Shown here piece after piece: positions 8,135 through 17,503 of a DNA stretch of 64,000 nucleotides. This DNA comes from Mycobacterium seoulense. GTDB taxonomy: Bacteria > Actinomycetota > Actinomycetes > Mycobacteriales > Mycobacteriaceae. Each line of letters opens with the position of its first letter. Position 1 is the first letter of the stretch. The DNA lies in assembly GCF_010731595.1 (NCBI RefSeq), contig NZ_AP022582.1, forward strand, positions 1,674,001 through 1,738,000. The letters run 5' to 3'. Below the pieces are notes generated by a model. The model was given only the letters and a program-made list of their open reading frames with translations. It did not search any database and was not told where the DNA came from. A program made the position numbers and the translations under genes.

Positions 8135-9085
8135 TCAGGCGAAGGCCTTGCGATATTGGTCGGGCGGAATGCCGACCCGGCGAAGGAAGTTGCGCCGCAT
8201 GGTTTCCGCGGTGCCGAAGCCGCACCGGGTGGCGATCGCGACGACGGTGTCGTCGGTCTCCTCGAGCTGCCGGCGCGCGGCTTCGGTTCGGATCCGCTCG
8301 ACGTATTGACCGGGCGCCTCGCCGACCTCGGCGGTGAACACGCGGGTGAAGTGACGCGGGCTCATCGCCGCCCGGCGGGCCAGCTCGTCGATGCTGTGCT
8401 CGCCGCCCGGTTCCGCCTCGATCGCCTCCTGCACCGCACGGATCGAATTTCGTTTGGCGCGCGGCATCCACACCGGAGCCGCGAACTGCGTCTGCCCACC
8501 CGGGCGGCGCAGGTACAACACCAGCCAGCGGGCGACGGTCTGCGCCAACTCGGTGCCGTGGTCGTCCTCCACCAGTGAGAGCGCCAGATCGATCCCCGCG
8601 GTGACACCCGCCGCGGTCCACACGGTGTCCGAGCTGCGGATGAAAATCGGATCCGCGTCGACGTCGATCGCCGGGAACTCCCGGGCTAACCGCCCGGCGA
8701 AGGCCCAGTGCGTGGTCACCCGCTGCCCGTCCAGCAGCCCCGCCTCGGCCGCCAGGAAGGCGCCCGTGCAGACCGTGACCACGCGACGCGCGGTGCGGGC
8801 CACGTCCTTGATCCAGCCGATCAGCTCGGCATCCGATCGCGCCGCGTCGACACCTCCGCCACCGGGCAGCACGACCGTGTCGATCGGGCCATCCGGGTCC
8901 GGCAGCGGTGTGGCGACGAAGGCGAGCCCGGTCGGGGTGGTGACGGCCCGCCCGTCGGCGGAGGCCAGGACGACGTCGTACCCGCCCTCGGTGAGCAGCG
9001 CCGCCCCGGTGAAGACGTCGTACGGCCCCACCACGTCGAGCGCCTGCACGCCGGGATAGCCGACGATGACCACTTTGCGAGCCAT
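8135..9085 (-). CDS. GATase1-like/AraC-family transcriptional regulator
   Basis: 316 residues in two parts. Residues 1-~185 form a DJ-1/PfpI-like ligand domain (VVIVGYPGVQALDVVGPYDVF; VVTVCTGAFLAAEAGLL), and residues ~210-316 form an AraC DNA-binding domain with two helix-turn-helix units (SIDELARRAAMSPRHFTRVFTAEVG; VVAIATRCGFGTAETMRRNFLR). The start is the ATG at 9085; upstream in-frame codons read through the tpx divergent region. It corresponds to Rv1931c. It could control itself, the PfpI gene behind it, and the divergent tpx gene; an inverted repeat at 9148-9163 is a possible target. Confidence 0.92.
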   Translation of the reverse strand: MARKVVIVGYPGVQALDVVGPYDVFTGAALLTEGGYDVVLASADGRAVTTPTGLAFVATPLPDPDGPIDTVVLPGGGGVDAARSDAELIGWIKDVARTARRVVTVCTGAFLAAEAGLLDGQRVTTHWAFAGRLAREFPAIDVDADPIFIRSSDTVWTAAGVTAGIDLALSLVEDDHGTELAQTVARWLVLYLRRPGGQTQFAAPVWMPRAKRNSIRAVQEAIEAEPGGEHSIDELARRAAMSPRHFTRVFTAEVGEAPGQYVERIRTEAARRQLEETDDTVVAIATRCGFGTAETMRRNFLRRVGIPPDQYRKAFA

Positions 9086-9147
9086 GGATCTCAGTGTTGG
9101 GCACACCCGCCCATGTCGTCTACGCCGTGCAACCCACCAATTAGGAC

Positions 9148-9163
9148 ATGGGACCTGACCCAT
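9148..9163. promoter_or_regulatory. inverted repeat upstream of tpx
   Basis: ATGGG-ACCTGA-CCCAT is a perfect 5-bp inverted repeat with a 6-base spacer in the 110-bp region between the AraC-type regulator and tpx, ending 32 bases before the tpx start. It could be an operator, but five base pairs in GC-rich DNA can occur by chance. Confidence 0.3.
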
Positions 9164-9195
9164 CGCAGCCGCGGCGGGCTTGGCAGACTGTCCGC

Positions 9196-9690
9196 ATGGC
9201 ACAGATAACGTTGCGTGGAAACCCGATCAACACCGTCGGCGAGCTGCCTGCCGTCGGATCTCCGGCGCCGGCCTTCAGCCTCACGGGCGGCGACCTGGGG
9301 GAGGTCAGTAGCGGCCAGCTCGGCGGTAAGGCCGTGGTGCTCAACATCTTCCCGTCCGTGGACACGCCGGTGTGCGCGACCAGCGTCCGGACCTTCAACG
9401 AGCGCGCCGCCGCCAGCGGCGCCACGGTCGTGTGCGTGTCGAAAGATCTGCCGTTCGCGTTCGCCCGGTTCTGCGGCGCCGAGGGCATCGGCAACGTCAA
9501 GACGGCTTCGGCGTTCCGCAGCAGCTTCGGCGAGGACTACGGCGTCACCATCGACGACGGACCGATGGCGGGGCTGCTGGCCCGGGCCATCGTGGTTGTC
9601 GGCGCCGACGGCAAAGTCGCCTACACGGAATTGGTCCCCGAGATCGCCCAGGAGCCCAATTACGACGCGGCGCTGGCCGCGGCGGGCTAG
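9196..9690 (+). CDS. tpx: thiol peroxidase
   Basis: 164-residue atypical 2-Cys peroxiredoxin that reduces hydroperoxides and peroxynitrite using thioredoxin. Peroxidatic Cys60 sits in [16 protein letters not shown] and resolving Cys93 in FARFCGAEG, with Cys80 between; the numbering equals that of M. tuberculosis Tpx (Rv1932). The start is the ATG giving [15 protein letters not shown], the standard family N-terminus. It is cytosolic. The stop codon overlaps the convergent FadD stop by four bases. Neighbouring genes on both sides match the Rv1932 context except for the two added FadD genes. Confidence 0.97.
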   Translation: MAQITLRGNPINTVGELPAVGSPAPAFSLTGGDLGEVSSGQLGGKAVVLNIFPSVDTPVCATSVRTFNERAAASGATVVCVSKDLPFAFARFCGAEGIGNVKTASAFRSSFGEDYGVTIDDGPMAGLLARAIVVVGADGKVAYTELVPEIAQEPNYDAALAAAG

Positions 9691-11309
9691 TTTTCGGGTC
9701 GTAACCCAAGCCGTTGAACCATCTCGGCCCGCATGTCGACCTTGCGCACCTTGCCGGTGACAGTCATCGGGAACTCGTCGACAATGTGGACATACCGGGG
9801 AATCTTGTAGTGCGCGAGTTTCCCGAGACAAAAGGCCCGCACGGCATCCGCGTCTAACGGCGCACAGTCGGGCCGCATCTTGATCCAGGCGCAGATTTCC
9901 TCGCCGTACTTGGCGTCGGGAACGCCGACGACCTGCACCGCGTCGATGTCCGGGTGAGTGTGCAGGAAGTCCTCGATCTCTCGCGGGTACAGGTTCTCAC
10001 CGCCGCGGATGACCACGTCTTTGATGCGCCCGACGACTTCGCAATAGCTGTCGTCGTGCATGATCGCCAGGTCTCCGGTGTGCATCCATCCGTCGCGATC
10101 GATGACGTCGCGAGTTCTCTCGACGTCGTGCCAGTAACCCAACATCACCGAGTACCCGCGGGTGCACAGCTCGCCCGACTCCCCGCGCCCGACGATCTTG
10201 CCGCCGGCGTCGATGACTTTGATCTCGACGTGCGGATGTACCCGGCCCACCGTGGTCGTTCGATGCTGTAGGTCGTCGTCGATCCGGGTCTGGCAGGACA
10301 CCGGGGAGGTCTCCGTCATGCCGTACGCGATCGAGAGCTCCGACAGTTTCAGTTCGTCGATGCAGCGTTTCATCAGCTCCACCGGACAGGTGGCGCCCGC
10401 CATGATCCCGGTGCGCAACGACGACAGATCGCGACGAGTGAGGTCAGGATGGCCGAGCATCGCGATGAACATTGTGGGCACGCCGTAGAGGCCGGTGCAC
10501 CGCTCCTTTTCGATCGCCTCCAGCGTCGCGGCGGGATCGAAGCCGGCCGCCGCAATCACCATGGTGGCCCCGTGGGTGGTGCAGCCCAAATTGCCCATCA
10601 CCATGCCGAAGCAGTGGTAGAAGGGCACCGGGATACAGAGGCGATCCCCGGGCCCGAGCCGGATGAGTTCGGTGACGAAAAACCCGTTGTTGAGGATGTT
10701 GCGGTGCGACAAGGTGGCGCCCTTGGGGGCTCCCGTGGTGCCCGATGTGTATTGAATGGTGATCGCATCCAGGGGGCTCAGGGCGGCCGCCCGGCACCGC
10801 AATTCGTCGGCCGTCACCTCGCCGGCGCGCTGCCGCAGCCGCTCCCAGTCGGCGGTGCCCAGGAACACGACATCCGTCAGTCCGCGGACCTCGGAACGGA
10901 TCTCGTCAACCATTCGGCGGTAGTCGGAGCTCTTGAAGGTCGTCGCCGACACCAACAGCCGGGTGCCCGAATCATGCAGCACATGGGACAACTCGTGAGT
11001 TCGATATGCGGGATTGACCGAGACGAGGATGGCCCCGATCTTGGCCGTCGCGTACTGAAGGATCGTCCATTCCGGGCAATTGGGGGACCAGACCCCGACG
11101 CGATCTCCGCGCTGGATGCCGACGGCCATCAAAGCGCGGGCGAGACAGTCGATCTCGCTATCGAGTTGGGCGTAGGTCCACCGTCGGTCGCCGGCCACAT
11201 CGATGAGCGCGTCGACGTCGGGGTACGCCAGCGCGGTGCGCTCGATGTTCGCCCCGATCGTCTCGTCCAGCAGTGGGGTGTCGACGGGCCCCGCGTCGTA
11301 GGAGTTCAC
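9687..11309 (-). CDS. FadD-type acyl-CoA synthetase (AMP-binding)
   Basis: 540 residues. ANL-superfamily motifs are all present: P-loop-like [28 protein letters not shown], hinge region [11 protein letters not shown], and C-terminal GKVRKVDMR with the catalytic Lys. It would activate a carboxylic acid to acyl-CoA via acyl-AMP. The sequence style is FadD35-like. The start is the GTG at 11309, which overlaps the preceding FadD stop as GTGA; the open frame continues upstream only as an artefact of that gene. M. tuberculosis has no fadD between tpx and fadE18, so this pair is extra here. It is the last gene of the echA13-fadE17-fadE18-fadD-fadD operon. Confidence 0.92.
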   Translation of the reverse strand: MNSYDAGPVDTPLLDETIGANIERTALAYPDVDALIDVAGDRRWTYAQLDSEIDCLARALMAVGIQRGDRVGVWSPNCPEWTILQYATAKIGAILVSVNPAYRTHELSHVLHDSGTRLLVSATTFKSSDYRRMVDEIRSEVRGLTDVVFLGTADWERLRQRAGEVTADELRCRAAALSPLDAITIQYTSGTTGAPKGATLSHRNILNNGFFVTELIRLGPGDRLCIPVPFYHCFGMVMGNLGCTTHGATMVIAAAGFDPAATLEAIEKERCTGLYGVPTMFIAMLGHPDLTRRDLSSLRTGIMAGATCPVELMKRCIDELKLSELSIAYGMTETSPVSCQTRIDDDLQHRTTTVGRVHPHVEIKVIDAGGKIVGRGESGELCTRGYSVMLGYWHDVERTRDVIDRDGWMHTGDLAIMHDDSYCEVVGRIKDVVIRGGENLYPREIEDFLHTHPDIDAVQVVGVPDAKYGEEICAWIKMRPDCAPLDADAVRAFCLGKLAHYKIPRYVHIVDEFPMTVTGKVRKVDMRAEMVQRLGLRPEN

Positions 11310-12829
11310 CGCGCGTACTCGCGGCGAAGATCGGTCTTGAGTACCTTGCCACTGGCGTTGCGCGGCAAGGCATCCACGATCACGACACGGCGCGGCCGCT
11401 TGTAGGAAGCGAGGTGCTCGCGGCAGTGCTTCTCGATCTCGCCGTCGGTCGGCGGATCTGCAGGGTCGCGCGGCACGATCACCGCCATCGGGGTCTCGCC
11501 CCATTTCGGGTCGGGCACTCCGATGACCGAAACCTCGGCGACCTTGGCATGGGCTGCCACGACGTTTTCCACCTCGGCGCTGTAGATATTTTCGCCGCCC
11601 GAAATGATCATGTCCTTCTTCCGGTCGACCACATAGATGTAGCCGTCGGCGTCCTGCCGGACCAGGTCGCCCGAATGAAACCAGCCGCCGCGAAAGGCCT
11701 CCGCGGTCTCGGCGGGCTTGTTCCAATACTCCTTCATCACCAGTGGTCCGCGATAGACGATCTCGCCGATTTCGCCCCGCGGAACGTCCTCCATCTCGTC
11801 GTTGACGATGCGGACCTCGATACCCAGCATCGGGGTGCCCACGGATCCGATCTTGCCCAGAGCGTCCTGTCCGCGCAGCAGGCAGGTGATGGGGCTGCAT
11901 TCGGTCTGCCCGAAGGCCGCAATGATCTCGGAGTGCGGAAAGGCGTCGAACATCGTGCGCAGCAAGGTGGTTGACGCGGGCGCCGCACCCCACCAAACGC
12001 GACGCAGCCGGCTGAGATCCCACGAGCGAAGATCCGGCAATGCGCAGACCGTCTGCCACTGCGCCGGCGTCATCCAGCAGGACGTGACCCGCTCACCGAC
12101 GATCGTTCGCACGGCGGCCACGGGGTCGAAGCCGCCTGACGGTGGGACCACCACCGTGCCGCCGGTCAGGAACGTGGGGAACATCCCCGATACGCCGGCG
12201 ACGTGGAACAGCGGCGCATGTGCCATCCAGCAATTGTCGTCGCTGCCCAGACCCAGGGTGGCGATCACGCTCAAGGCGTGCAGATAGAGGTTGCGGTGTG
12301 TGAGCACCGCGCCCTTCGGAAATCCCGTGGTGCCCGACGTGTACATGATGAAGGCGGCGGCGTCGGCCGGAACTGTGGCCTTGACGGGGACACCGTCCGC
12401 CGCCGCGACAAGGTCATCCAGACCGTCACCCATCGTGAGGATCGCACTGACGGAAGGTGCTTTGGTGCGCGCGTGCGCGACGGCCGGTGCGCAGGCCGGG
12501 TCTGTCACCACCGCGACCGAACCGCTGTCCGCGAGCACATACGCGATCTCGTCTGCGGTGAAGCGGAAGTTGACCGGCACCGCAACGGCGCCCAGCCGCA
12601 GCGTCGCGAACCAGACTTCGATCAGCTCGAGGCAATTCAGGCCGACCACCGCGACACGGTCGTTCGGACGAACTCCGTTCGCGGACAGCACCTTCGCCAG
12701 GCGGATCACCCGCTCGTTGAGCTGCGAGAAAGTAGACCGGCGCCGCGCATCGACAAATGCCAGGTCTTCAGGCCGGACTCGGGCGTGCCGGGCCAGGACG
12801 TCGCTGAGTGTGATGCCGGTGCCGTCCAT
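11306..12829 (-). CDS. FadD-type acyl-CoA synthetase (AMP-binding)
   Basis: 507 residues from the ATG at 12829 ([27 protein letters not shown]). Motifs: [69 protein letters not shown], and GKVLKTDLR with the catalytic Lys. It forms an acyl-CoA from ATP, CoA and a carboxylate. It differs clearly from the following FadD, so the two are probably not a recent duplication and may act on different chain positions or substrates. It sits 7 nt after fadE18 and overlaps the next start by 4 nt, consistent with translational coupling. Confidence 0.92.
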   Translation of the reverse strand: MDGTGITLSDVLARHARVRPEDLAFVDARRRSTFSQLNERVIRLAKVLSANGVRPNDRVAVVGLNCLELIEVWFATLRLGAVAVPVNFRFTADEIAYVLADSGSVAVVTDPACAPAVAHARTKAPSVSAILTMGDGLDDLVAAADGVPVKATVPADAAAFIMYTSGTTGFPKGAVLTHRNLYLHALSVIATLGLGSDDNCWMAHAPLFHVAGVSGMFPTFLTGGTVVVPPSGGFDPVAAVRTIVGERVTSCWMTPAQWQTVCALPDLRSWDLSRLRRVWWGAAPASTTLLRTMFDAFPHSEIIAAFGQTECSPITCLLRGQDALGKIGSVGTPMLGIEVRIVNDEMEDVPRGEIGEIVYRGPLVMKEYWNKPAETAEAFRGGWFHSGDLVRQDADGYIYVVDRKKDMIISGGENIYSAEVENVVAAHAKVAEVSVIGVPDPKWGETPMAVIVPRDPADPPTDGEIEKHCREHLASYKRPRRVVIVDALPRNASGKVLKTDLRREYAR

Positions 12830-12836
12830 GAGATTC

Positions 12837-13937
12837 CTACAGGCCCGCACGGTCGGCGAGCAGCGCCCGGTGACGGGTGCTGCTGCCGAACAGCGCCTCG
12901 GTTGTCTTGGCCCGCCGGAAGTACAAGTGCAGATTGTGTTCCCAGGTGAAGGCGATCCCGCCGTGGACTTGGATGGCGCTGCCGGCGCACAGCACATAGG
13001 TGTCCGCGGCCTGGGCCTTGACCAAAGGAGCGGCGACGCGCAGCTCTTCGCCGCTGGCGGCGCTCATCGCGGCGAACATCACCGCTGCGCGAGTGGCGTC
13101 GATCTCGATCAACATGTCGGCGCAGGCGTGCTTGACTGCCTGAAATGATCCGATGGGACGGCCGAATTGCTTTCGGTGGCGGGCATATTCGACCGAAAGC
13201 TCGAGACACGCCTCGGCACCGCCGAGCATCTCCGCAGCCAGGAGCACCCGCGCCACGTCCACCAGCCGGTCGATTTCGTCGGGGGAGCCTGCCGGCAAGG
13301 CATCGGCCGGGGCACGCGCCAGCTGTAGCTTGGCGACGGGACGGGTGAGGTCGAATGACGGCAGCGGCACGATCGTGACGCCGGGAGAGTCGGCGGTGAC
13401 GACGTGCAAACTCACGGCGGAGCCATCGGACAGAGCCGGGACGACGAACAGATCCGCGACGCGGCCGTGCAACACCGGGGCGCATTCTCCGGTGAGCACG
13501 ATCCGACCGTTGTGCCGTTGAGCCCGTACCGTCGCCGCAGCGGGGTCGGTCACCTGGTGTCCGGCCGCGGCGAAGGCCCCGATCTGCTCGCCGCGAAGCA
13601 GGCCGGGCAGCAGGCTTTTGCGTTGCTCGTCGTCGCCCAGCCGGAGGATTGCTTCGATCGCAAACGTCGTCGCGGCGAAGGGAACGGGGCTCAGCGCCCG
13701 GCCCAGCTCGCCGAATGCGATCGCCGTCTCGGCGAGTGTGGCACCTGCTCCGCCGTACTCCGGCGGCGTGTGTAGTGCGGGCAGCTCGAGCTCGGTGCAC
13801 AGCCGTTGCCAGAGGCTGCCGTCGTGGCCATCCGCGTCGGCGACTTCTCTCATGCGCGGGGCACCGGCGTGGCCCCGAAGAAAGCCGCGGAGCGACGCGC
13901 AGAAGTCGTCCTGTTCGGTGCTGTAACGGAAGTCCAT
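12837..13937 (-). CDS. fadE18: acyl-CoA dehydrogenase FadE18
   Basis: 366 residues of the acyl-CoA dehydrogenase fold: N-terminal helical region to ~residue 115, a shortened middle sheet, and C-terminal helices with AEMLGGAEACLELSVEYARHRKQFGRPIGSFQAVKHACADM and QVHGGIAFTWEHNLHLYFRRAK. The size and sequence place it with the smaller subunit of heteromeric FadEs. Its ATG directly follows the fadE17 stop (TGAATG). In actinobacteria such adjacent pairs form alpha2beta2 dehydrogenases acting on branched or steroid side-chain CoA esters; that assembly is inferred here. It corresponds to Rv1933c. Confidence 0.9.
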   Translation of the reverse strand: MDFRYSTEQDDFCASLRGFLRGHAGAPRMREVADADGHDGSLWQRLCTELELPALHTPPEYGGAGATLAETAIAFGELGRALSPVPFAATTFAIEAILRLGDDEQRKSLLPGLLRGEQIGAFAAAGHQVTDPAAATVRAQRHNGRIVLTGECAPVLHGRVADLFVVPALSDGSAVSLHVVTADSPGVTIVPLPSFDLTRPVAKLQLARAPADALPAGSPDEIDRLVDVARVLLAAEMLGGAEACLELSVEYARHRKQFGRPIGSFQAVKHACADMLIEIDATRAAVMFAAMSAASGEELRVAAPLVKAQAADTYVLCAGSAIQVHGGIAFTWEHNLHLYFRRAKTTEALFGSSTRHRALLADRAGL

Positions 13938-15179
13938 TCAGAGTCTCACCCTTGCCGGGGCCTCCTGGCGTGGTTCCTTGGGAAGCCCGAGTAGTTGCTC
14001 GCCGATCAGGTTGCGCTGGATTTGCGAACTGCCGGCGTAGATCGTGGCTGCACGGGCATAGAGCAGCTCATCCATCCAGCAAGCGGGGGAGTTCGGCGTG
14101 CCCGCTTCCGGGACCAGGCGCGCCCCGCCGTTCCCGGGCCCAAGCGGGCCAAGCGCGTCCAATTCCAGGATTTCGGCGGCGAGATCGGTGTGGCGCCGGA
14201 AGTACTCGCTCCAAATGACTTTGGTGATGGCGGAGTCGGCGCCCGGCAGTCTCCCGTTCAGCAACAAGCTCAGCCCGCGGTAGCCCCGGTACCGCATGAT
14301 CTGTATCCGGGAAAAGCACCACGCCAACCCATCTCGGATATGCGGGTCGGTGTTCACGCCGCGTTCGCGTGCGAGTTCGCACAGCCGCTCGAGGTCGCGC
14401 CCGAATTCGACGGCCGCGGTAATCACCTGCGAGCCGCGCTCGAACCCCAGCAGCGTCATCGCGGTCGGCCATCCGTTCCCGACCCCACCCACCACGTTGG
14501 CCGATGCGGTGCGGGCATCGATGAAGAAGACCTCGCTGAACGACGAGTGTCCGGCCGCGTTGACGATCGGACGGACCTCGACGCCGGGTTGTTCCATCGG
14601 CACCAGTAAGAAGGACAGGCCCTTGTGCTTGGGCGCATCGGGGTCCGTGCGTGCCAGAACGAAGATCCAGTTGGCGCTGCGGCCGGCCGACGTCCACATC
14701 TTCTGCCCGTTGATCACAAACTCGTCGCCGTCGAGCACGGCCTTGGTGCGCACCGATGCCAGATCCGAGCCGGCCTCGGGTTCCGAGAAGCCCTGGCACC
14801 AGCGGTCTTCACCGCTGAGGATGCGCGGCAGGAAATGCTCTTTCTGCGCTTCTGACCCCAGGGAGATCAGCGTGTTGCCCAGCAGATCGACCCCCAGCAG
14901 GTCGTTTTCGGCCCGCTCGGGAGCGCCGGCCCGGGCGAACTCCTCGGCCAGCACCACCTGTTCGATCGGAGAGAGACCGCCGCCGCCGTATTCCCTGGGC
15001 CAGGACACGGCAACCAGGCCGCTGGCCGAAAGAGCCCGCCGCCACCGCAGCCCGAATGCTTCCCGCTCGGCCGGCGGCAACGCACCAAGTCCGCGCCAGC
15101 CGGCCGGCAGGTGTTCAGCCAGAAATGCGCGGATCCGCTCGCGGAATGCTTCCGCTTCGGGTGGATAGGTGATGTCCAC
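13938..15179 (-). CDS. fadE17: acyl-CoA dehydrogenase FadE17
   Basis: 413 residues from a GTG start ([28 protein letters not shown]). The FAD/substrate block [38 protein letters not shown] is intact. The segment that carries the catalytic Glu of medium-chain enzymes reads [11 protein letters not shown], with Ala in place of that Glu, so the base must come from elsewhere or from the partner FadE18. An open frame extends 63 codons upstream into echA13 and is rejected as antisense-like composition. It corresponds to Rv1934c and is the second gene of the operon, 13 nt after echA13. Confidence 0.9.
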   Translation of the reverse strand: MDITYPPEAEAFRERIRAFLAEHLPAGWRGLGALPPAEREAFGLRWRRALSASGLVAVSWPREYGGGGLSPIEQVVLAEEFARAGAPERAENDLLGVDLLGNTLISLGSEAQKEHFLPRILSGEDRWCQGFSEPEAGSDLASVRTKAVLDGDEFVINGQKMWTSAGRSANWIFVLARTDPDAPKHKGLSFLLVPMEQPGVEVRPIVNAAGHSSFSEVFFIDARTASANVVGGVGNGWPTAMTLLGFERGSQVITAAVEFGRDLERLCELARERGVNTDPHIRDGLAWCFSRIQIMRYRGYRGLSLLLNGRLPGADSAITKVIWSEYFRRHTDLAAEILELDALGPLGPGNGGARLVPEAGTPNSPACWMDELLYARAATIYAGSSQIQRNLIGEQLLGLPKEPRQEAPARVRL

Positions 15180-15192
15180 TGACGTCGCACTC

Positions 15193-16134
15193 TCAAGGGC
15201 GCTGCTTGGTCGCGGGCAAGATCTCCGGCGCGTCGCGCCAGTCGTCGAGGCCGTACTCGACCGTTCCGTACGACAGCTTCCCGCCGGTGACTTCACCCCA
15301 GTGCGCGTGGTTGAGCTGGTGGATCTTGAAGCAACCGTCGAGTGCTGTGGTGAAGCCCATGGCGTCAACGGTTTGGTTCACCGACTCCTTGATCAACAGC
15401 GCAGCCATGGTCGGCATCTTGGCGATTCGGCGCGCGAATTCGATGGTGCTGGAGCCCAAGTCGTTCGCGGGAAACACCTTGCTCACCATCCCGAGCGAGT
15501 GGGCTTCGTCGGCGCCGATGCAGTCGCCGGTGAGCAGAAGTTCCTTCGCTTTGCGCGGACCGAACTCCCACGGGTGGCCGAAATACTCGACCCCGCACAT
15601 GCCGAGTCGGGTGCCGACGACATCGGCGAAGATGGTGTCCTCGCTTGCGACAATCAGGTCGCAGCACCAGGCCAGCATCAGGCCCGCAGACAGGACCATG
15701 CCGTGGACCTGGGCGATGGTGATCTTGCGGAGATTCCGCCACCGTTTGGTGTTTTCGAAGTAGTAATGCCACTCCTGACGATTGCGCGACTCGACCCCGC
15801 CAAACTTGCCTCCGTTGCACTGATAGGTGGGGTGCTGGTCCGGGCCGGGTGAACGTTCACGGACATCGTCGGCGGACCCGAGGTCGTGGCCCGCGGAGAA
15901 GGCGGGACCCGCCCCCCGCAGGATCACCACCCGGACCGTGTCGTCAGCTTCGGCAAGCTCGAAGGCGGCACCCAACTCGACCAGCATCCCGCGGGTCTGC
16001 GCATTGCGTTGTTTCGGCCGATTCAGGGTGATCACCGCGATGCGCCCCTCATCGAGCGTTCCGTACTCGATGAAATCGAACTGCGGCACGGAGCTCTCCC
16101 GGCGATAGACCGGCTGGAGTCCGGTGACGTTCAT
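15193..16134 (-). CDS. echA13: enoyl-CoA hydratase/isomerase-family protein EchA13
   Basis: 313-residue crotonase-fold protein. The CoA/oxyanion region [10 protein letters not shown] and [25 protein letters not shown] are recognisable. In hydratases the next block carries the first catalytic Glu (GxPE); here it reads [11 protein letters not shown] with no Glu, and the second Glu is also not obvious, so hydratase activity is uncertain and the enzyme may be a hydrolase, isomerase or lyase. A nearby [11 protein letters not shown] supplies other acidic residues. First gene of the minus-strand operon, reading away from the divergent mel2 promoter. Equivalent to Rv1935c. Confidence 0.9.
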   Translation of the reverse strand: MNVTGLQPVYRRESSVPQFDFIEYGTLDEGRIAVITLNRPKQRNAQTRGMLVELGAAFELAEADDTVRVVILRGAGPAFSAGHDLGSADDVRERSPGPDQHPTYQCNGGKFGGVESRNRQEWHYYFENTKRWRNLRKITIAQVHGMVLSAGLMLAWCCDLIVASEDTIFADVVGTRLGMCGVEYFGHPWEFGPRKAKELLLTGDCIGADEAHSLGMVSKVFPANDLGSSTIEFARRIAKMPTMAALLIKESVNQTVDAMGFTTALDGCFKIHQLNHAHWGEVTGGKLSYGTVEYGLDDWRDAPEILPATKQRP

Positions 16135-16222
16135 AGCGCCTCCTTCTACTGCTAACTGCGCGCTGAACGGGTGACTTGTGCGAGGTTACGCGGCACGATG
16201 CCATGATGTCCATAGCCAATAC

Positions 16223-16276
16223 GCTCTTATATGCGCATGACGACCACAAACTCCCAAGCAAATTGGCTCTTGTATG
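16223..16276 (+). repeat. direct repeat GCTCTTnTATG, two copies
   Basis: GCTCTTATATG at 16223-16233 and GCTCTTGTATG at 16266-16276 differ at one base and are 43 bases apart, about four helical turns, so they face the same side of the DNA. They lie immediately upstream of the shared 20-base element and could be additional regulator contacts. Confidence 0.55.
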
Positions 16277-16278
16277 TT

Positions 16279-16298
16279 ATGAAGTATCTTGCTAGTAC
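16279..16298 (+). promoter_or_regulatory. candidate Mce3R operator, mel2 side
   Basis: ATGAAGTATCTTGCTAGTAC matches the minus-strand sequence at 25229-25248 before yrbE3A at 17 of 20 positions. The element is not palindromic, which fits a regulator that carries two different TetR domains in one chain. Both copies sit in divergent promoters of the known Mce3R regulon. Assignment to Mce3R is inference. Confidence 0.65.
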
Positions 16299-16354
16299 TG
16301 TGGTATACCTACAGCAGCAGGTACATCGAGACGAGAAACGAGAAGGGTTGACCC

Positions 16355-17464
16355 ATGGAGATCGGAATCTTCCTCATGCCGGCCCATCCACCGGAGCGCA
16401 CTCTCTACGACGCCACCCAATGGGACCTCGACATGATCGAGCTGGCCGATCAACTCGGGTACGTCGAAGCCTGGGTCGGTGAGCATTTCACCGTGCCGTG
16501 GGAGCCGATCTGTGCTCCGGATCTGCTGTTGGCGCAGGCGCTGCTGCGGACGAAGTCCATCAAGCTCGCGCCCGGCGCGCATCTGCTTCCCTACCACCAC
16601 CCGGTCGAATTGGCCCACCGGGTGGCCTATTTCGATCACCTTGCTCAGGGCCGCTACATGCTGGGTGTCGGGGCCAGTGGTATCCCGGGCGACTGGGCAC
16701 TGTATGACGTGGACGGAAAGAACGGCGAGCATCGCGAGATGACCCGCGAAGCGCTCGAAATCATGTTGCGCATCTGGACCGAGGACGAGCCCTGGGAACA
16801 CCGCGGAAAATACTGGAACGCCAACGGCATCGCGCCGATGTTCGAGGGACTGATGAAGCGGCACATCAAGCCGTTCCAGAAGCCGCATCCGCCGATCGGC
16901 GTCACCGGGTTCAGTGCCGGATCGGAGACGCTCAAGCTCGCGGGCGAGCGCGGCTACCTGCCGATGAGCCTCGACCTCAACGCCGAATATGTCGCGACAC
17001 ACTGGGACGCGGTCCTGGAAGGCGCCGAGCGCAGCGGTCGGACCCCGGATCGCCGTGATTGGCGGTTGGTGCGTGAGGTCTTCGTGGCCGAGACCGACGA
17101 GCAGGCCTTCCGTTACGCCGTCGACGGCACGATGGGACGCGCCGTGCGTGAATATGTGCTGCCGACGTTCCGCATGTTCGGCATGACCAAGTTCTATAAG
17201 CACAACCCGTCGGTGCCCGACGACGCCGTGACACCGGAATACCTCGCCGAGAACACCTTCGTGGTGGGCTCGGTGGAGACGGTGGTCGACAAATTGGAGG
17301 CGACCTATGACCAGGTGGGCGGGTTCGGCCACCTGCTGGTTCTCGGATTCGACTACAGCGATAACCCCGGTCCGTGGAAGGAGTCGCTGCGGCTACTGGC
17401 CGAAGAAGTGATGCCCAGACTCAACGCCCGCATTGCCAAGAAGCCTCTCGCCGCGATCGTCTAG
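16355..17464 (+). CDS. melF: luciferase-like monooxygenase (Rv1936/MelF type)
   Basis: 369-residue flavin-dependent monooxygenase of the bacterial luciferase fold, with YVEAWVGEHFTVPWEPICAPDLLLAQALLRT and RYMLGVGASGIPGDW as the usual N-terminal and phosphate-contact blocks. It would use reduced flavin and O2 to oxidise a lipid-derived substrate. First gene of the mel2 locus (melF, melG and melH in M. marinum and M. tuberculosis naming), which is linked there to resistance to oxidative and nitrosative stress. The start ATG is preceded by GAGAAGGG. The next gene follows after 39 nt. Flavin must be reduced by a partner, possibly the reductase domain of the next protein. Confidence 0.92.
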   Translation: MEIGIFLMPAHPPERTLYDATQWDLDMIELADQLGYVEAWVGEHFTVPWEPICAPDLLLAQALLRTKSIKLAPGAHLLPYHHPVELAHRVAYFDHLAQGRYMLGVGASGIPGDWALYDVDGKNGEHREMTREALEIMLRIWTEDEPWEHRGKYWNANGIAPMFEGLMKRHIKPFQKPHPPIGVTGFSAGSETLKLAGERGYLPMSLDLNAEYVATHWDAVLEGAERSGRTPDRRDWRLVREVFVAETDEQAFRYAVDGTMGRAVREYVLPTFRMFGMTKFYKHNPSVPDDAVTPEYLAENTFVVGSVETVVDKLEATYDQVGGFGHLLVLGFDYSDNPGPWKESLRLLAEEVMPRLNARIAKKPLAAIV

Positions 17465-17503
17465 CAGTTCCGGGTCGGGTAGGCACTGGGAAAGGGTTGA
17501 GCA

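Larger units (their letters stand above)
16135..16354. promoter_or_regulatory. divergent echA13/mel2 control region
   Basis: A 220-bp non-coding gap, clearly richer in A+T than its surroundings, separates the minus-strand catabolic operon from the plus-strand mel2 operon. It contains the 11-base repeat GCTCTTnTATG twice (16223-16233 and 16266-16276), the 20-base element at 16279-16298 shared with the mce3 promoter, and the inverted repeat TACCT-N8-AGGTA at 16306-16323. A plausible mel2 promoter is TTGGCT (16263-16268) with TATCTT (16285-16290), 16-base spacing, so the shared element would cover the -10 box. In M. tuberculosis this region is reported to be repressed by Mce3R. Confidence 0.7.

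Noticed and set aside
9687..12059. A 790-codon version of the last FadD
   Set aside because: The first 250 codons lie inside the preceding FadD in another frame; the GTG at 11309 with the GTGA overlap is the real start.
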